This document shows, in pieces, positions 20,880-31,485 of a stretch of DNA of 64,000 nt (positions within the stretch are counted from its first letter, which is position 1; each line of letters starts with the position of its first letter). Position numbers and translations under genes: made by a program. Under the pieces are notes generated by a model, which did not search any database, was not told where the DNA came from, and saw only the letters and a program-made list of their open reading frames with translations. The stretch is taken from assembly GCA_022496185.1 (NCBI GenBank), contig WTXG01000149.1:1-64000 (forward strand), written 5' to 3'. The DNA comes from Multifurca ochricompacta. Its lineage: Eukaryota > Basidiomycota > Agaricomycetes > Russulales > Russulaceae.

Positions 20880-21873
20880 TGTTACGACCCTACTCTTTTC
20901 CTGACCTTCATACTGCGCCTCCCCTGTTCCCACACTCGACTGTCCATTCCCCTGCTCCACCATCTCTTGACCACTTTGACCCCAGAACCCAGATGCCTAT
21001 GGCCTTGTGCCTAGGACCTTTAACCCGATGCCCTTGGCTTGCCACCTTGGGACCCTACCTGATGCCTGTGGCTTGTATGCCCAGGACCCCACCCTGATGC
21101 CTGTGACATGATGCTCTCAGGACCCCCTATCCTTGACACTTGCACCTGACTCACCACTAGTTCAGCTACTGTGCTGATGGCTGCATCCCCTTTTTCCCCT
21201 GATACTTGGCCTCTGTCTTGGCCAGCATCTGTACCCTGTCCCTGTGGCTGACACCCATGGGATCCCTGACACTGTCCCTGCCGAACCTGACTCTGAACAC
21301 AAGACAACTTCGGCTTGTACTTACCCCTCCAGACCACGTGACCTGTAGGCACATGACATGGACTCAAAGCCATGGCCTGTCATGTGACCCTTGACCACAT
21401 GACCTCAGACCACGTGACCCCATTTGACCATGTGACCTTGGACCTTGATCATGACTCCTTAGATCATCTGACTTATCAGTCACTCGACCCACTCCTCTGA
21501 CTCCTGTGGGAGTATTCCCACACTGATCTGACTCCAATGGGACCTGTCCTCTCCCCACTCACCCCTGACCCTGGTGGGAATCCTCCCACACTGATATGAC
21601 TCCTGTGGGGCTGTCCCACATGACTATGCTTCTGATAAGGCTTATCCTTATCATGGACTATATTTGACATCTTATCTATTGGATGATAAGGACTCTGACC
21701 CTGTCTCTGATTAGCTACAGACTAGACCCCATACAGTATATAAGACCCTGTAGACAGTTTGTATGACCCGAGATTTGACCTCTTGTGCCTTCAGCCTAGA
21801 GATCTTAGACCCAATACATCAGAAGCCTTTTCCCCCTCTTTTGCATCCTTGAGATCCCTGCAGGGACCCCCAT
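20880..21873 (+). repeat. Lone LTR, family C, left part (split by copy 2)
   Basis: It begins TGTTACGACCC; preceded by AGAGTG (20874-20879). Joined to 29361-29666 it gives a 1.3-kb LTR ending GCATAACA, followed by AGAGTG (29667-29672), so a 6-bp duplication with TG...CA ends. It contains TATA-like CAGTATATAAGACCC (21736-21750). Five repeats of a CAYRTGACC motif, including two CACGTG E-box cores, lie at 21333-21440. Confidence 0.65.
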
Positions 21874-22468
21874 TGTTACAAACCCTGCTGCGTCGTCTCA
21901 TTTCCCTTTCTTCCTTCACATGACGAGCTGTTTGGCTCTGTTTGTTCTTTGTTGATCGTGTCGTGACTCCCTTTGTACATATTTGCCCCTTATCTTTGAC
22001 CGAGGCTGTGCTTATCTCTGACTCATACTTTACACAAGAACTCTTACGTATTTTCCCACCAGAATCGCAACTATACCGGATCTGTCTATGTATATTCTCA
22101 CCTGGCCCACATTGACTCTGTTCCCTGTTTAGATACATTACGACTTTGTTGATACACCAGGTACGATACTCCGATTCAGACTCCGATTTCTATTACGTAT
22201 ATAAGGCCTGCCTAGATAGCCTGTATACCTTAGACTCGACTTCTTAATCGACTTGGTGCATTACCTTCTGGGTGATTCCTAAGACCCGACCTCTGAATCG
22301 TCTCAGTGCTTCTGGCACTCTTCCGCTCACCGATACCAAGGGATTAGCTCCTTGGCGTTGACTCCTCACCCAAACTCCATGTACTTGAAAGACAGTACAC
22401 ACCTGACTTCGTAGTTTCGCTACGCGACTTATCACACGTCGTGACGAACGCCCACACCAGGCATTACA
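21874..22468 (+). repeat. 5' LTR of chromovirus copy 2
   Basis: TGTTACAAAC...GGCATTACA. Differs from the 3' LTR by about two dozen bases counted by eye, all transitions and mostly CpG versus TpG or CpA. TATA-like ACGTATATAAGG at 22194-22205. Confidence 0.92.
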
Positions 22469-22490
22469 TTAAGTCAAGTCTATCCCCACC

Positions 22491-24015
22491 ATGGCTTCAT
22501 CCAGCCGCAGTCAGACCTTGCACAACGAAGAACTCATCAACCGCCGAGACGAGGATAATCTTTCACAACAAGTCCTTGGCTCTGCCGTCTGGAAAGATTT
22601 GAAACCGAGTTTGGATACTACGTCTATCACGGCGATCAGTACCAGCCAGTTGAATATGACGAACAGAAGAGGGTCTGGTACCGTATCCATTACTCTAGAA
22701 GCCATCGTTCCTGGGTTACCACAGGACCTGCCCCACCAGAATACGGCCTAGGACCTTGGAGAGAAAATCCTCCAGCCATCGTCACAGATTCAGAGACAGA
22801 AGAATACATCAAAGAAAGCAGCGAAGACGCACAAGTCATAGCCACTAGTTTTACAGCTCAGACAGTTGCACCAGAGAGTACTACATTCAGAACATCTGCT
22901 TTAGTCTCTCCCCAGATCACACGACAAACCTCAGACACCCCAACCATCATCTATCCTACGATGTCAACCATCGCTGCACAGTTGCCCGACCCCACTCCAG
23001 TTGTCCCTGCCCCGAACCTTCCCCCCCATCAGGACGCCTTACGGGGGTCCTGCCGACCACGTTTACTGGCGACCGATCACAGAGCAAAAAGTTCATGCTC
23101 GAGTTCAAGACATTCAAAAACTTTAACCATGACGTCCCGCAAATCGTGAACCCCTTTCAACGAACCAACCTCTTCCTCTCACTTATCAGAGGGGATTCCG
23201 TCGATGACTGGACAATGGAGCAGATCGAATGGCTGAACAACAGAGTTTCAGCTGGAATCAGAACCATGGACGAGGATCTGTGGGATGTAGTGGCACAAAG
23301 ATTTAAAGACGCCTTTACGGATGGGCAGGCCAAACAGAAGGCTGCCAGAGAATTGAAGTCCCTAAAAATGGAAAGAGGGGACTTAGATGGCTACGTAGCC
23401 AGATTTCGCAACCTGGCCAAGAGAGCAGGGTATGATGTGAATGAAGAGGCGACGCTCGACCTCTTCTCCCAGGGATTGCCCAACCCCCTGGTGAAAAACA
23501 TCATCCAATTCCATCACCCCGAGTCATGGAGCCAATGGACAAGTGCTGCCAGAACGCAGCAACAGGATTATTTAGACTTCCAAACACGATTTGGAGTTGA
23601 CATGAAGAAGGGTAAAACCCGTGATCAGTGGAAGACAGCGTTTGGGGTGAAGCCTACCCACCCTCAAGACCCCAATGCCATGGACACATCGGCAGATCGT
23701 ACCAAGGCCCGTGCAGCCCTTACCAATGATGAAAAGAAAAACCTTATGAAAGAAGGGCGCTGCTTTCACTGCCGAGCACAGGGGCACATGTCACGATTCT
23801 GCCCAAAGAAAACAGTTCGCGCTGCTGAAGCAATGGTAGCCACCACTACCACGATGCCAATACAGAACCTACCTACCCCAGTCAAAGAAAACCCAGTAAC
23901 CGCCCCAAAGACTAAAGAACAAAAAGCAGCAGCTATCTGGGAGCACATGATGAATGAAGACGAGGCAGTACGCGCCTTGATTGTCGATAAGGCCTTCGGC
24001 CAGAAGGATTTTTGA
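22491..24015 (+). pseudogene. gag of chromovirus copy 2 (two frameshifts)
   Basis: ATG at 22491 (MASSSRSQTLHNEEL) follows a short leader. The frame is lost near 22600, where GATTTGAAACC replaces GATTTTGAAACC of the related copies, and again near 23030 in a C run. From 23095 the capsid region is open (DDWTMEQIEWLNNRV, FKDAFTDGQAKQKAARELK, LFSQGLPNPLVKNIIQFHHP), with a single CCHC zinc knuckle CFHCRAQGHMSRFC and the terminal residues AFGQKDF. Gag would form the particle and bind the genomic RNA. Confidence 0.88.
24007..24015 (+). promoter_or_regulatory. Probable gag-pol -1 frameshift site
   Basis: GATTTTTGA: five T bases immediately before and overlapping the gag TGA stop. The pol frame (LISSTPSAWARAL) is one base behind gag here and is open on both sides. 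The same GGATTTTTGA occurs at the gag end of copy 1 (4467-4458, minus) and copy 3 (36182-36173, minus). It is not a textbook X-XXY-YYZ heptamer, so programmed frameshifting is inferred. Confidence 0.5.
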
Positions 24016-26068
24016 TCAGCTCAACCCCATCAGCCTGGGCAAGAGCACTCCATGTAACTTCTGTGTACACTAGTTGTTTCAAATCATTAAAAATACCAGT
24101 ACATTTTGAAACCAAACAGAAGATGGCCGACAGACGAATCTTGATCGACTCTGGAGCTACAGACAACTTCATTAGCCAATGACTCCAGAGGACGCTAGGA
24201 CTGGGGACACAGTTACTTCCCCAAGAGAAAAATATTTGGAACATAGATGGAACAGCTAACAAAGCTGGGAAAATCACACATTGCTGTGATTTAGAAGTAC
24301 AGGTTGGGGAACGAACGAAGCAGCTTCGCTTCCTCATCACAGATCTAGGAGAGGAAGACATGGTTCTAGGATACCCATGGCTGGCAGCATTTGAGCCTAA
24401 GATCAACTGGGCGGAGGCCACCATGGATAAAGATTTCTACCCGGTTATCATTACGTCTTTGGGATATGACTATGCTGCACAACACCCTCTCACCCATGCT
24501 GTTGTCATGGGATCGGCCGTCACCTGGAGTGACGTAGAACCTGTGGATCAGGTGTACTGCTATGTTACGAAAGCATCGGAACTGGCCCAGGCAGAGGCAC
24601 AGAAGAACCCAGAAAGAACGTTTGAAGTAGTCCTGGCAGAATATCATCGACATTGGAAGGTCTTCTCAGAGGAAGAATCGCAACGCTTCCCTCCCTCTCG
24701 ACCTTGGGACCATGCTATTGACTTCATCCCGGAAGCCCCGCGATCGGTGGACTGTAAAATCTACCCCCTGTCACAGCCAGAAAAGGAAGCACTCTCTACC
24801 TTCCTAGAAGAGCATCTAGCAAAAGGATATATATGACCTTCCAACTCGCCTTATGCGTCACCCTTCTTTTTCATTAAAAAGAAGGACGGGAAACTGCGAC
24901 CAGTACAAGACTACAGACGGATTAACGAACTCATGGTGAAAAACAACTACCCACTTCCTCTGATCTCGGAAATCATTGATAAGATGCGCGACAAAGCCTT
25001 GTTCTCGAAGATGGACGTTCGTTGGGGGTACAATAACATTCGTATCCAAGAAGGCGATCAGCCCAAAGCCACCTTTAAGACCAATCAAGGACTCTTCGAA
25101 CCCAACGTTATGTTCTTTGGCTTGACAAACTCACTGGCGACCTTCCAGGCCATGATGAATCACATTTTCCGAGACCTGATCCTCACAGAGGAGGTTGTGG
25201 TGTATATGGACGATATTCTGGTAGCCATGAAAGATGACATTCACCATCACCAAACCCAAGTTCACGAAGTACTAGAGATCCTAGCAAAACACGACCTCTA
25301 TTTGAAACCTGCCAAATGTTCTTTCGAACAAAAGACCGTCGAATATCTGGGTGTTATCCTGGAAGGAGGGCAAGTGCGCATGGACCCTGTAAAAGTGCAA
25401 GGCATTCGAGAATGGGCCGCCCCCCAGTGTACCAAGGACGTGAGATCATTCATTGGATTCTGTAATTTCTACCAGTGTTTTGTCAAAGGATTCTCGGCCA
25501 TCGCCTGACCGCTCAATGACTTGTTAAAGAAGGACGTGCTTTGGCACTGGGACGAACTACAGCAGCAGGCATTCGACCGAATAAAAAACAATTATCAGCT
25601 CCGAACCGGTCCTCATCCAACCTGACCTGGCCAACCCCTTTGAACTGGAAGTTGATGCTTCCATGTATGCCAACGGCACAGTCCTATCCCAAAGAGATAC
25701 CGGAGGGATTCTTCATCCTGTTGCATTCTACTCGGAAACATTCTCATTGGCGGAAAGAAATTATGACATTTGGGACAGAGAACTATTGGCTATCGTAAAA
25801 GCGTTACGACATTGGTGACCATACTTGGCTGGATCCCCGCACAAAACCATCATTTATACAGACCACTCCAACCTTTTGTACTGGAGAGAACCGCATAAGA
25901 TCAGCCGACGGATAGTGCGAGAAGTCCTGGAGCTCGTAATGCACAAGCTGATGCCCTGTCTAGACCAACTGGATGAGATGAAGGGGAAAATGACAATGAT
26001 AATATCGTCGTTTTACCAGAGGATGTCTTCGCAAAAACTGCTGTCATTAGCCTCCATGACATGGATCT
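24016..26068 (+). pseudogene. pol part 1 of copy 2: protease, RT, RNase H (stops and frameshifts)
   Basis: The protease active site DSGATDNFISQ is at about 24149-24180, directly followed by a TGA. The frame is open 24360-24836, then TGA at 24834 precedes the RT. RT keeps [17 protein letters not shown] (about 24880), [13 protein letters not shown] and the catalytic VYMDDILVA (about 25200-25226). Further stops occur at 25506 and 25816 and frameshifts near 25575 and 25935. RNase H shows YTDHSNLLYWREPH (25855-25895). These lesions would prevent a full polyprotein. Confidence 0.88.
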
Positions 26069-28729
26069 ATGGGCCCAAGTAACGCAGAACATGAACCAGG
26101 AATGTGTAAATCCTGGGCAGAGCCACATAACATAAAAATGAAAGACAGCCTCTGGTGGAAGGATGGCGATCGATTGGTTGTCACCGGTGGCGACAACATT
26201 AAGAGGGGGGTGATTCATTTTCACCATGACCTTCCCTCTGCAGGACACCCCGGCATCACAAATACCTATGCCCTTGCCAAACGAGATTACTGGTGGCCAA
26301 ACATGAAAAAGGATGTCGAAGCCTATGTCAAAGGATGCGCAGAATGCCAGGCAAACAAAGTAAACACTCACCCAAGACTGCCGGCACTTTCACCCATTAC
26401 ACCGATTGCAACAGCCCCCTTCCAGACCATCGCCATGGATTTCATCGTTAAACTTCCTCAGTCACAAGGATACGACTCGATACTCACCATCACGGACCAT
26501 GACTACTCAAAGGCCGCTCTCTTCATCCCCTGTAACGAGACAATTTCAGCGGAAGGAGTTGCGAAACTTTACCTGAACCATGTCTACCGGCATTATGGAC
26601 TGCCGCAGAAGATCATTTCCGACCAAGACCCACGATTTGCCTCCATGTTCGCCCGAGCACTCTGTAAACGTCTCGATATTCAACAGAACATATCCACCGC
26701 ATATCACCCCCAGACGGATGGACAGTCGGAACGAACAAACCAATGGTTGGAACAGTACCTTCGATTTTGGTGTAACAAACGACAGAACGACTGGGCAGAA
26801 TGGCTGGTGACGGCTGAGTTTGCACATAATAGCTGGCCAAATGGAACAACGAAGACCACTCCCTTCTCTCTTATCATGGGATGGAACCCTCGCACTACAT
26901 GGACAGACAAGCCCATGAATGTACCATCTGTGACACAGCGTATCGGCCAATGGGAGGAAATACGGGAATCAGCCAGTAGAAACCTTCAGAAGGCGCAAAG
27001 GACCCTGGCTGAGAAGCCCACTAAGTTTACACCCTATCAGGTCGGAGATCAAGTCTGGCTAGAAGGACGCAATATCCACACGTCACACCCAATGGCAAAA
27101 TTAGCTCCCAGACGCCATGGCCCCTTCGCAATCGAACAGAAGCTCTCAGACGTTACGTACAAGCTCACGTTACCCGCCACCTGGAAGATACACCCTGTCT
27201 TCCATGCTAACCTTCTAACGCCATACAAAGAAACCACCATTCATGGACAGAACTTTCCCAGACCTCCCCCTGACCTCGTTGATGGAGAACCGGAGTGGGA
27301 AGTGGAACGTATTGCCGATGCCAAATGGAAGGGTCGAGGACGTAATCAAAGACTCCATTACTTGATCAAATGGAAGGGATTCCCAGATGCTGACAACTCA
27401 TGGGAACCTGCTGTGGATGTCTTTGCGCCCAAACTCATCGAAGACTTCTATAGACGCCACCCAGAGGCAGATAAAGAGCCAGAAAGGATACAAGTTGCTG
27501 AACAACCCTCTCCCCCACAATTAACCAGAAACTCGCTTATGTCCTCCTCAAAGATCCATGCCTCGGCCGCCATCGATGCGTTTCCCGTACTTACTCCTGT
27601 GCATCCTCCTTCTTGTCCACTTTCTCCTATTGACTATGACGCGACCGCCCAAGTGGCCCAAGGGGACAGAATTGTCGACATCGATGACGATTTTAATCTG
27701 CCCGAACATCCCCATCCCAATGACCTGATCGACGTAGATTTCGGTGACGAGTCTCCTGAGTTCCCCTTCTTCCCCAATGACCCTAGCTCACAGTTCTACT
27801 TCCCGCTCATGATCCCATCGTCCAAGAACAACGGCACTACGGAAGTGGCCAAATATATTTATTACACCAACGAAGGTATGGACGTAGCTGGGTGCTTAGA
27901 GAAAGGAGGGCCCGTCTATGGGGCCCCAGTCTACCTCGAAGAAAAACATGTCAGGCAACTACACTATGTCTTAGGGCCCAAACACTTACAACATCTCTCG
28001 GCCCACGATCCACGCGCCTTCGCAATCAATGAAGTGCTTCGGGACTTACAAATGCTGCAACTGACTGCCAAGATCGCACGACTTCGCAAGTTCCAGGCGC
28101 TTTGGGACAATTTGGAGATGCAGCGCCGCGACTATGAACGGCAAATGGTAAAGATTAATCGGGGGGTTTTTGACATAGAGCATCACCTGGCGAGTATCCG
28201 GACGAGGTTGGAACAAGGAGAGGCATACCAAACTATTTCTGAACGGTACGCCGATATTTTTGCGCAACCACTCCCTCGTCGCCGCCTTGACCTTGCACCC
28301 CGGCTTAACCCTCACTGCTTCAAAATGCCACGTCTCCATGAAAACCCCAACGGCAAGCTTTGCTGGCGCTGCAGCAGCAAGTACCATCTCAGTTGGTGCT
28401 GCCCCAAAGCCACAAAACGATGTCGACACTGCCAGAGCACCTCGCACTGGAGCCACCAATGCTTATTCCGACGACTCATGCAGGCCCCCACCATCCAGAA
28501 TCCGTCAGGATGGTGTGGCAAGTGTCTCTCTCACAATGCCGGTCACCGAGAGATCGATTGTCATGTCTACGACGGCTGCTTTCGATGTGGGAGGTGGGGG
28601 CCCTATGGTTTTCTACGAACACACATTTGTCCCACAGACGAAGAAAAGGAAAACTACGATGCTGATCACTATGCCGTAGCCGATGACTACCTCTCCCTGG
28701 TCCAGGATGACAACAGTATGCCACTCTAG
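26069..28729 (+). CDS. pol part 2 of copy 2: integrase, chromodomain and Cys-rich third-ORF domain (886 aa open frame)
   Basis: Open for 886 residues; the ATG is probably not a natural start because pol enters from upstream. Residues about 60-105 form the H2C2 zinc finger of integrase (HFHHDL...GHPG, CAECQAN). The catalytic core runs from MDFIVKLPQS with TDHDYSK through ISDQDPRF to GQSERTNQWLEQYLRFW (Asp, Asp, Glu). The chromodomain is at about 408-465 (WEVERIAD, LHYLIKWKGFPDADNSWEP). Then MSSSKIHASAAIDAF starts a 390-residue extension: acidic segment, VYGAPVYLEEK block, a probable coiled coil (DNLEMQRRDYERQMVKI), and four Cys clusters from about 28361 to 28640, two of them perfect CX2CX4HX4C knuckles. 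The extension is conserved in copies 1 and 3. Its role is unknown; nucleic-acid binding is inferred from the knuckles. Confidence 0.85.
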   Translation: MGPSNAEHEPGMCKSWAEPHNIKMKDSLWWKDGDRLVVTGGDNIKRGVIHFHHDLPSAGHPGITNTYALAKRDYWWPNMKKDVEAYVKGCAECQANKVNTHPRLPALSPITPIATAPFQTIAMDFIVKLPQSQGYDSILTITDHDYSKAALFIPCNETISAEGVAKLYLNHVYRHYGLPQKIISDQDPRFASMFARALCKRLDIQQNISTAYHPQTDGQSERTNQWLEQYLRFWCNKRQNDWAEWLVTAEFAHNSWPNGTTKTTPFSLIMGWNPRTTWTDKPMNVPSVTQRIGQWEEIRESASRNLQKAQRTLAEKPTKFTPYQVGDQVWLEGRNIHTSHPMAKLAPRRHGPFAIEQKLSDVTYKLTLPATWKIHPVFHANLLTPYKETTIHGQNFPRPPPDLVDGEPEWEVERIADAKWKGRGRNQRLHYLIKWKGFPDADNSWEPAVDVFAPKLIEDFYRRHPEADKEPERIQVAEQPSPPQLTRNSLMSSSKIHASAAIDAFPVLTPVHPPSCPLSPIDYDATAQVAQGDRIVDIDDDFNLPEHPHPNDLIDVDFGDESPEFPFFPNDPSSQFYFPLMIPSSKNNGTTEVAKYIYYTNEGMDVAGCLEKGGPVYGAPVYLEEKHVRQLHYVLGPKHLQHLSAHDPRAFAINEVLRDLQMLQLTAKIARLRKFQALWDNLEMQRRDYERQMVKINRGVFDIEHHLASIRTRLEQGEAYQTISERYADIFAQPLPRRRLDLAPRLNPHCFKMPRLHENPNGKLCWRCSSKYHLSWCCPKATKRCRHCQSTSHWSHQCLFRRLMQAPTIQNPSGWCGKCLSHNAGHREIDCHVYDGCFRCGRWGPYGFLRTHICPTDEEKENYDADHYAVADDYLSLVQDDNSMPL

Positions 28730-28760
28730 CTGGCTCTGCTAGGACTTAAAAGAGGGGTAA

Positions 28761-29355
28761 TGTTATGAACCCCGCTGCGTCGTCTCGTTTCCCTTTCTTC
28801 CTTCATGTGACGAGCTGTTTGGCTCTGTTTGTTCTTTGTTGATCGTGTCGTGACTCCCTTTGTACATATTTGCCCCTTATCTTTGACTGAGGCTGTGCTT
28901 ATCTCTGACTCATACTTTACACAAGAACTCTTACGTATTTTCCCACCAGAATCGCGACTATACTGGATCCGTCTACGTATATTCTCACCTGGCCCACATT
29001 GACTCCGTTCCCTGTTTAGATACATTACGACTTTGTTGATACACCGGGTATGATACTCCGATTCAGACTCCGATTTCTATTACATATATAAGGCCTGCCT
29101 AGATAGCCTGTATACCTTAGACTCGACTTCTTAATCGACTTGGTGCATTACCTTCTGGGTGATTCCTAAGACCTGACCTCTGAATCGTCTCAGTGCTTCT
29201 GGCACTCTTCCGCTCACCGATACCAAGGGATTAGCTCCTTGGCGTTGACTCCTCACCTGAACTCCGTGTACTTGAAAGACAGTACGCACCTGACTTCGTA
29301 GTTTCGCTACACGACTTATCACATGTCGTGACGAACGCCCGCACCAGGCGTTACA
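28761..29355 (+). repeat. 3' LTR of chromovirus copy 2
   Basis: TGTTATGAAC...GGCGTTACA, preceded by a polypurine tract AAAAGAGGGG (28748-28757) that would prime plus-strand synthesis. TSD CCCAT follows. Confidence 0.92.
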
Positions 29356-29360
29356 CCCAT

Positions 29361-29666
29361 TGCCTCTGGCAATGGGTGTGTACCCTTCCCTTTGAACCCC
29401 TTTGCCATCTCCTAGGGCTCCAGTGTGCTCAGTGCATTTCCGGCACAGCAACTAGGCCCTGTCTCCACTTAACAGCCTTAGGGGATTAGCTCCCTTTGGC
29501 TGGCTCATCCCGTCTCCCTCTGTGCTTGATTATAGCACCAAACTTTAACCGATCCCGAAGCTAAACAGTGCCCAGAGTCTAGCCTTATCGTGCTAGGCTT
29601 GTGGCTGAGGTAATGGACCTGCGCCAACCCATGCATGCCGCACAGAACGCTCCACTGAGCATAACA
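29361..29666 (+). repeat. Lone LTR, family C, right part
   Basis: Continues the LTR interrupted at 21873. It contains CAGTGCATTTCCGGCAC and TTAGGGGATTAGCTCCCTTTGG, which resemble CAGTGCTTCTGGCAC and AAGGGATTAGCTCCTTGG in the R/U5 part of the family B LTR, so the families share an ancestor. Ends GCATAACA then AGAGTG. Confidence 0.65.
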
Positions 29667-29672
29667 AGAGTG

Positions 29673-30433
29673 GGTGGTTAGAACCATCAGGGGGGCAGGT
29701 GATGGAGAGTGTATGGGCTTTGTAATTGCGCCCGGAGGGGTGATCGGCAGTGGGAGTGGCACAAGCGCGGTCACACAGCCATTCTTCGCACCAATTGTCA
29801 TATGTGCGAGGGCAAGAGGGAGCGCTACTTGAGTGAGGAGAGTCGCTTGTCAAGCGCACCCAAGGGGGTCGACATGCGGGCATGGTTTGTGGACTTGGAA
29901 GTGATCGCGATCGCCTGGTAGGTCATCATCCCCGGGACCCACATGAATGTGAGTCAGGTGTCTGGAAAGGAAGCAAGAAATTTAGTAAGGGAGCATTGGA
30001 ATGATACAAAGTCACCCATGAATTGTTTGTGATCATGCAAGTGGAGGCGAGCTAGCACAGAAGAGGAGAAGGCAGTAAGGTAAATGTGAGAAGAAATAGA
30101 GAGCACACGAAAGAAGTCACATCCAGCGCATGGTGCGCGCCAACCCAAATATCTCGACATCAGCCCATGTCACCCTGCTCCACAGCACCATTCCATTGTT
30201 TATTCCCCCCGGGAGTCCATGATGGTGGAGGCAGATGCACCAACCACCTTGCTATCGCATTGGCCCACCTTGGAGAGGGCCACTGTGTTGTGGATAAGCA
30301 CAGTGGAGGCACGTGGGAGCGGCAGGAGGTCAGCCAGTTCAGTCCTTCGAGTGAAAGGGGCACCACGCCTGCGAGGTGAATGACAAATGTTAGTCCTGTG
30401 ATATTGAAAGCCTTTAGAAAGGTGAGTACATAC
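29673..30433. other. Flank of family C LTR; no gene recognised
   Basis: Short frames only. On the minus strand an intron-like GTATGT...CTCGCAG (30433-30370) follows the SKN1-like exon and leads into a frame of about 70 residues (30369-30160) that does not resemble the next part of that family. I see no repeat edges. Confidence 0.4.
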
Positions 30434-30700
30434 CCAAAGCCACTCATCTCCATGTCTCGCATCCAGGTGCCGCTGTTGTCAACATCCAAGTTGTCAAAAG
30501 TATCCTCCATAACACTGCACAGTCGATTGAGGTCTATCATTGTGTCTCATGTGCTTTGATACCCGGTCCAGCACAGCACACCAGCACCACAGGCACCAAG
30601 GAAGGGCATGAAGAAGGTGACCCAACAGCTGGCACAGGTGCACCTGTCTGGTCGTTGGTTGAGCCACGGTTTATCTTCCTTTGTCAGTTTTTCGGAAAGT
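30434..30700 (-). pseudogene. KRE6/SKN1-like beta-glucan synthesis protein fragment
   Basis: Minus-strand translation reads EKLTKEDKPWLNQRPDRC, a hydrophobic segment (FFMPFLGACGAGVLCWTGY) and, after one TGA, LCSVMEDTFDNLDV with TWMRDMEMSGFG ending at a GT splice-like site. This order of basic cytosolic stretch, single membrane anchor and the start of a GH16-like lumenal domain (L-C-x-V-x-x-x-x-F...W-x-R-x-x-x-x-x-G-F-G) is that of KRE6/SKN1 proteins, which act in cell-wall beta-1,6-glucan synthesis. The rest of the GH16 domain is missing and there is an internal stop, so this is a dead fragment caught between transposons. Recognition is by memory of the family motif, hence moderate confidence. 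Confidence 0.55.
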
Positions 30701-30849
30701 AGTGTGGATGGAAGTGGGGCCTTTGGAGGAAGGTCAGATGGGAGGTAAGAAGGAAAAGTATGAAGAGCGGTGTGAATGGGTCACATGAGAGGGAGGGACC
30801 ATAGGGATGAGGGGGGTCAAGGTCATGGTCTACCCAGGCGCCAGCTTCA

Positions 30850-31440
30850 TGTAACGCCTGATGTGGGCGTTCGTCACGACGTGTGATAAGTTGTGTAGTG
30901 GAACTACGAAGTCAGGTGTATACTGTCTTTCAAGTACACGGAGATTGGGTGAGAAGTCAACACAAAGGAGCTAATCCCTTAGTGCCGGTGAGCGGAAGAG
31001 TGCCAGAAGCACTGAGATGATTCAAGAGTTGGGTCTTAGGAATCACCCAGAAGGTAATGCACCAAGTTGATTAAGAAGTTGAGTCTGAGGCATACAGGCT
31101 ATCTAGGCAGGCCTTATATACGTAACAGAGATGGAGCCTGAATCGGAGTATTGTACTCGGTGTATCAACGAAGTCGCAATCTATCCAAAGGGGAACGGAA
31201 TCAAGTGGGCCAGATGAGAATATACGTAGACAGATCCAGTATAGTCGCGATTCTGGTGGGAAAATACGTAAGAGTTCTTGTGTAATGTATGAGTCAGAGA
31301 TAAGCACAGCCTCGGTCAAAGATAAGGAACAAATATACACAAAGGAAGTCATAACACAGTCAACAAAGGGGCAAACAGGGCCAAAGGATATGTCACGTGA
31401 TGGAGAAAGAAAATAAGACAACGCAACGGGGTTTGTAACA
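30850..31440 (-). repeat. 3' LTR of chromovirus copy 3
   Basis: Minus strand TGTTACAAAC...GGCGTTACA, preceded by the polypurine tract AGAGAGGGGG (31457-31446 region). Confidence 0.92.
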
Positions 31441-31485
31441 TTACCCCCTCTCTAAGTCCTAGCAGAGCCAGCTAGATTGGCATAC

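Larger units (their letters stand above)
21874..29355 (+). mobile_element. Ty3/gypsy chromovirus, family B copy 2 (complete, 7,482 bp)
   Basis: Two 595-bp LTRs (21874-22468 and 28761-29355) enclose gag, pol and a fused third ORF, and the whole is flanked by CCCAT at 21869-21873 and 29356-29360. It is inserted into a family C LTR. Gag and the first part of pol carry frameshifts and stops; the last 2.6 kb is a single open frame. Confidence 0.93.

Noticed and set aside
27540..28729. Envelope gene of a retrovirus-like Ty3 element
   Set aside because: The module lies where env would be, but has no signal peptide, no membrane segment and instead zinc-knuckle-type Cys clusters.
29593..29883. 96-residue minus-strand ORF beside family C LTR
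   Set aside because: It crosses the LTR boundary at 29666, so it cannot be an ancestral gene.
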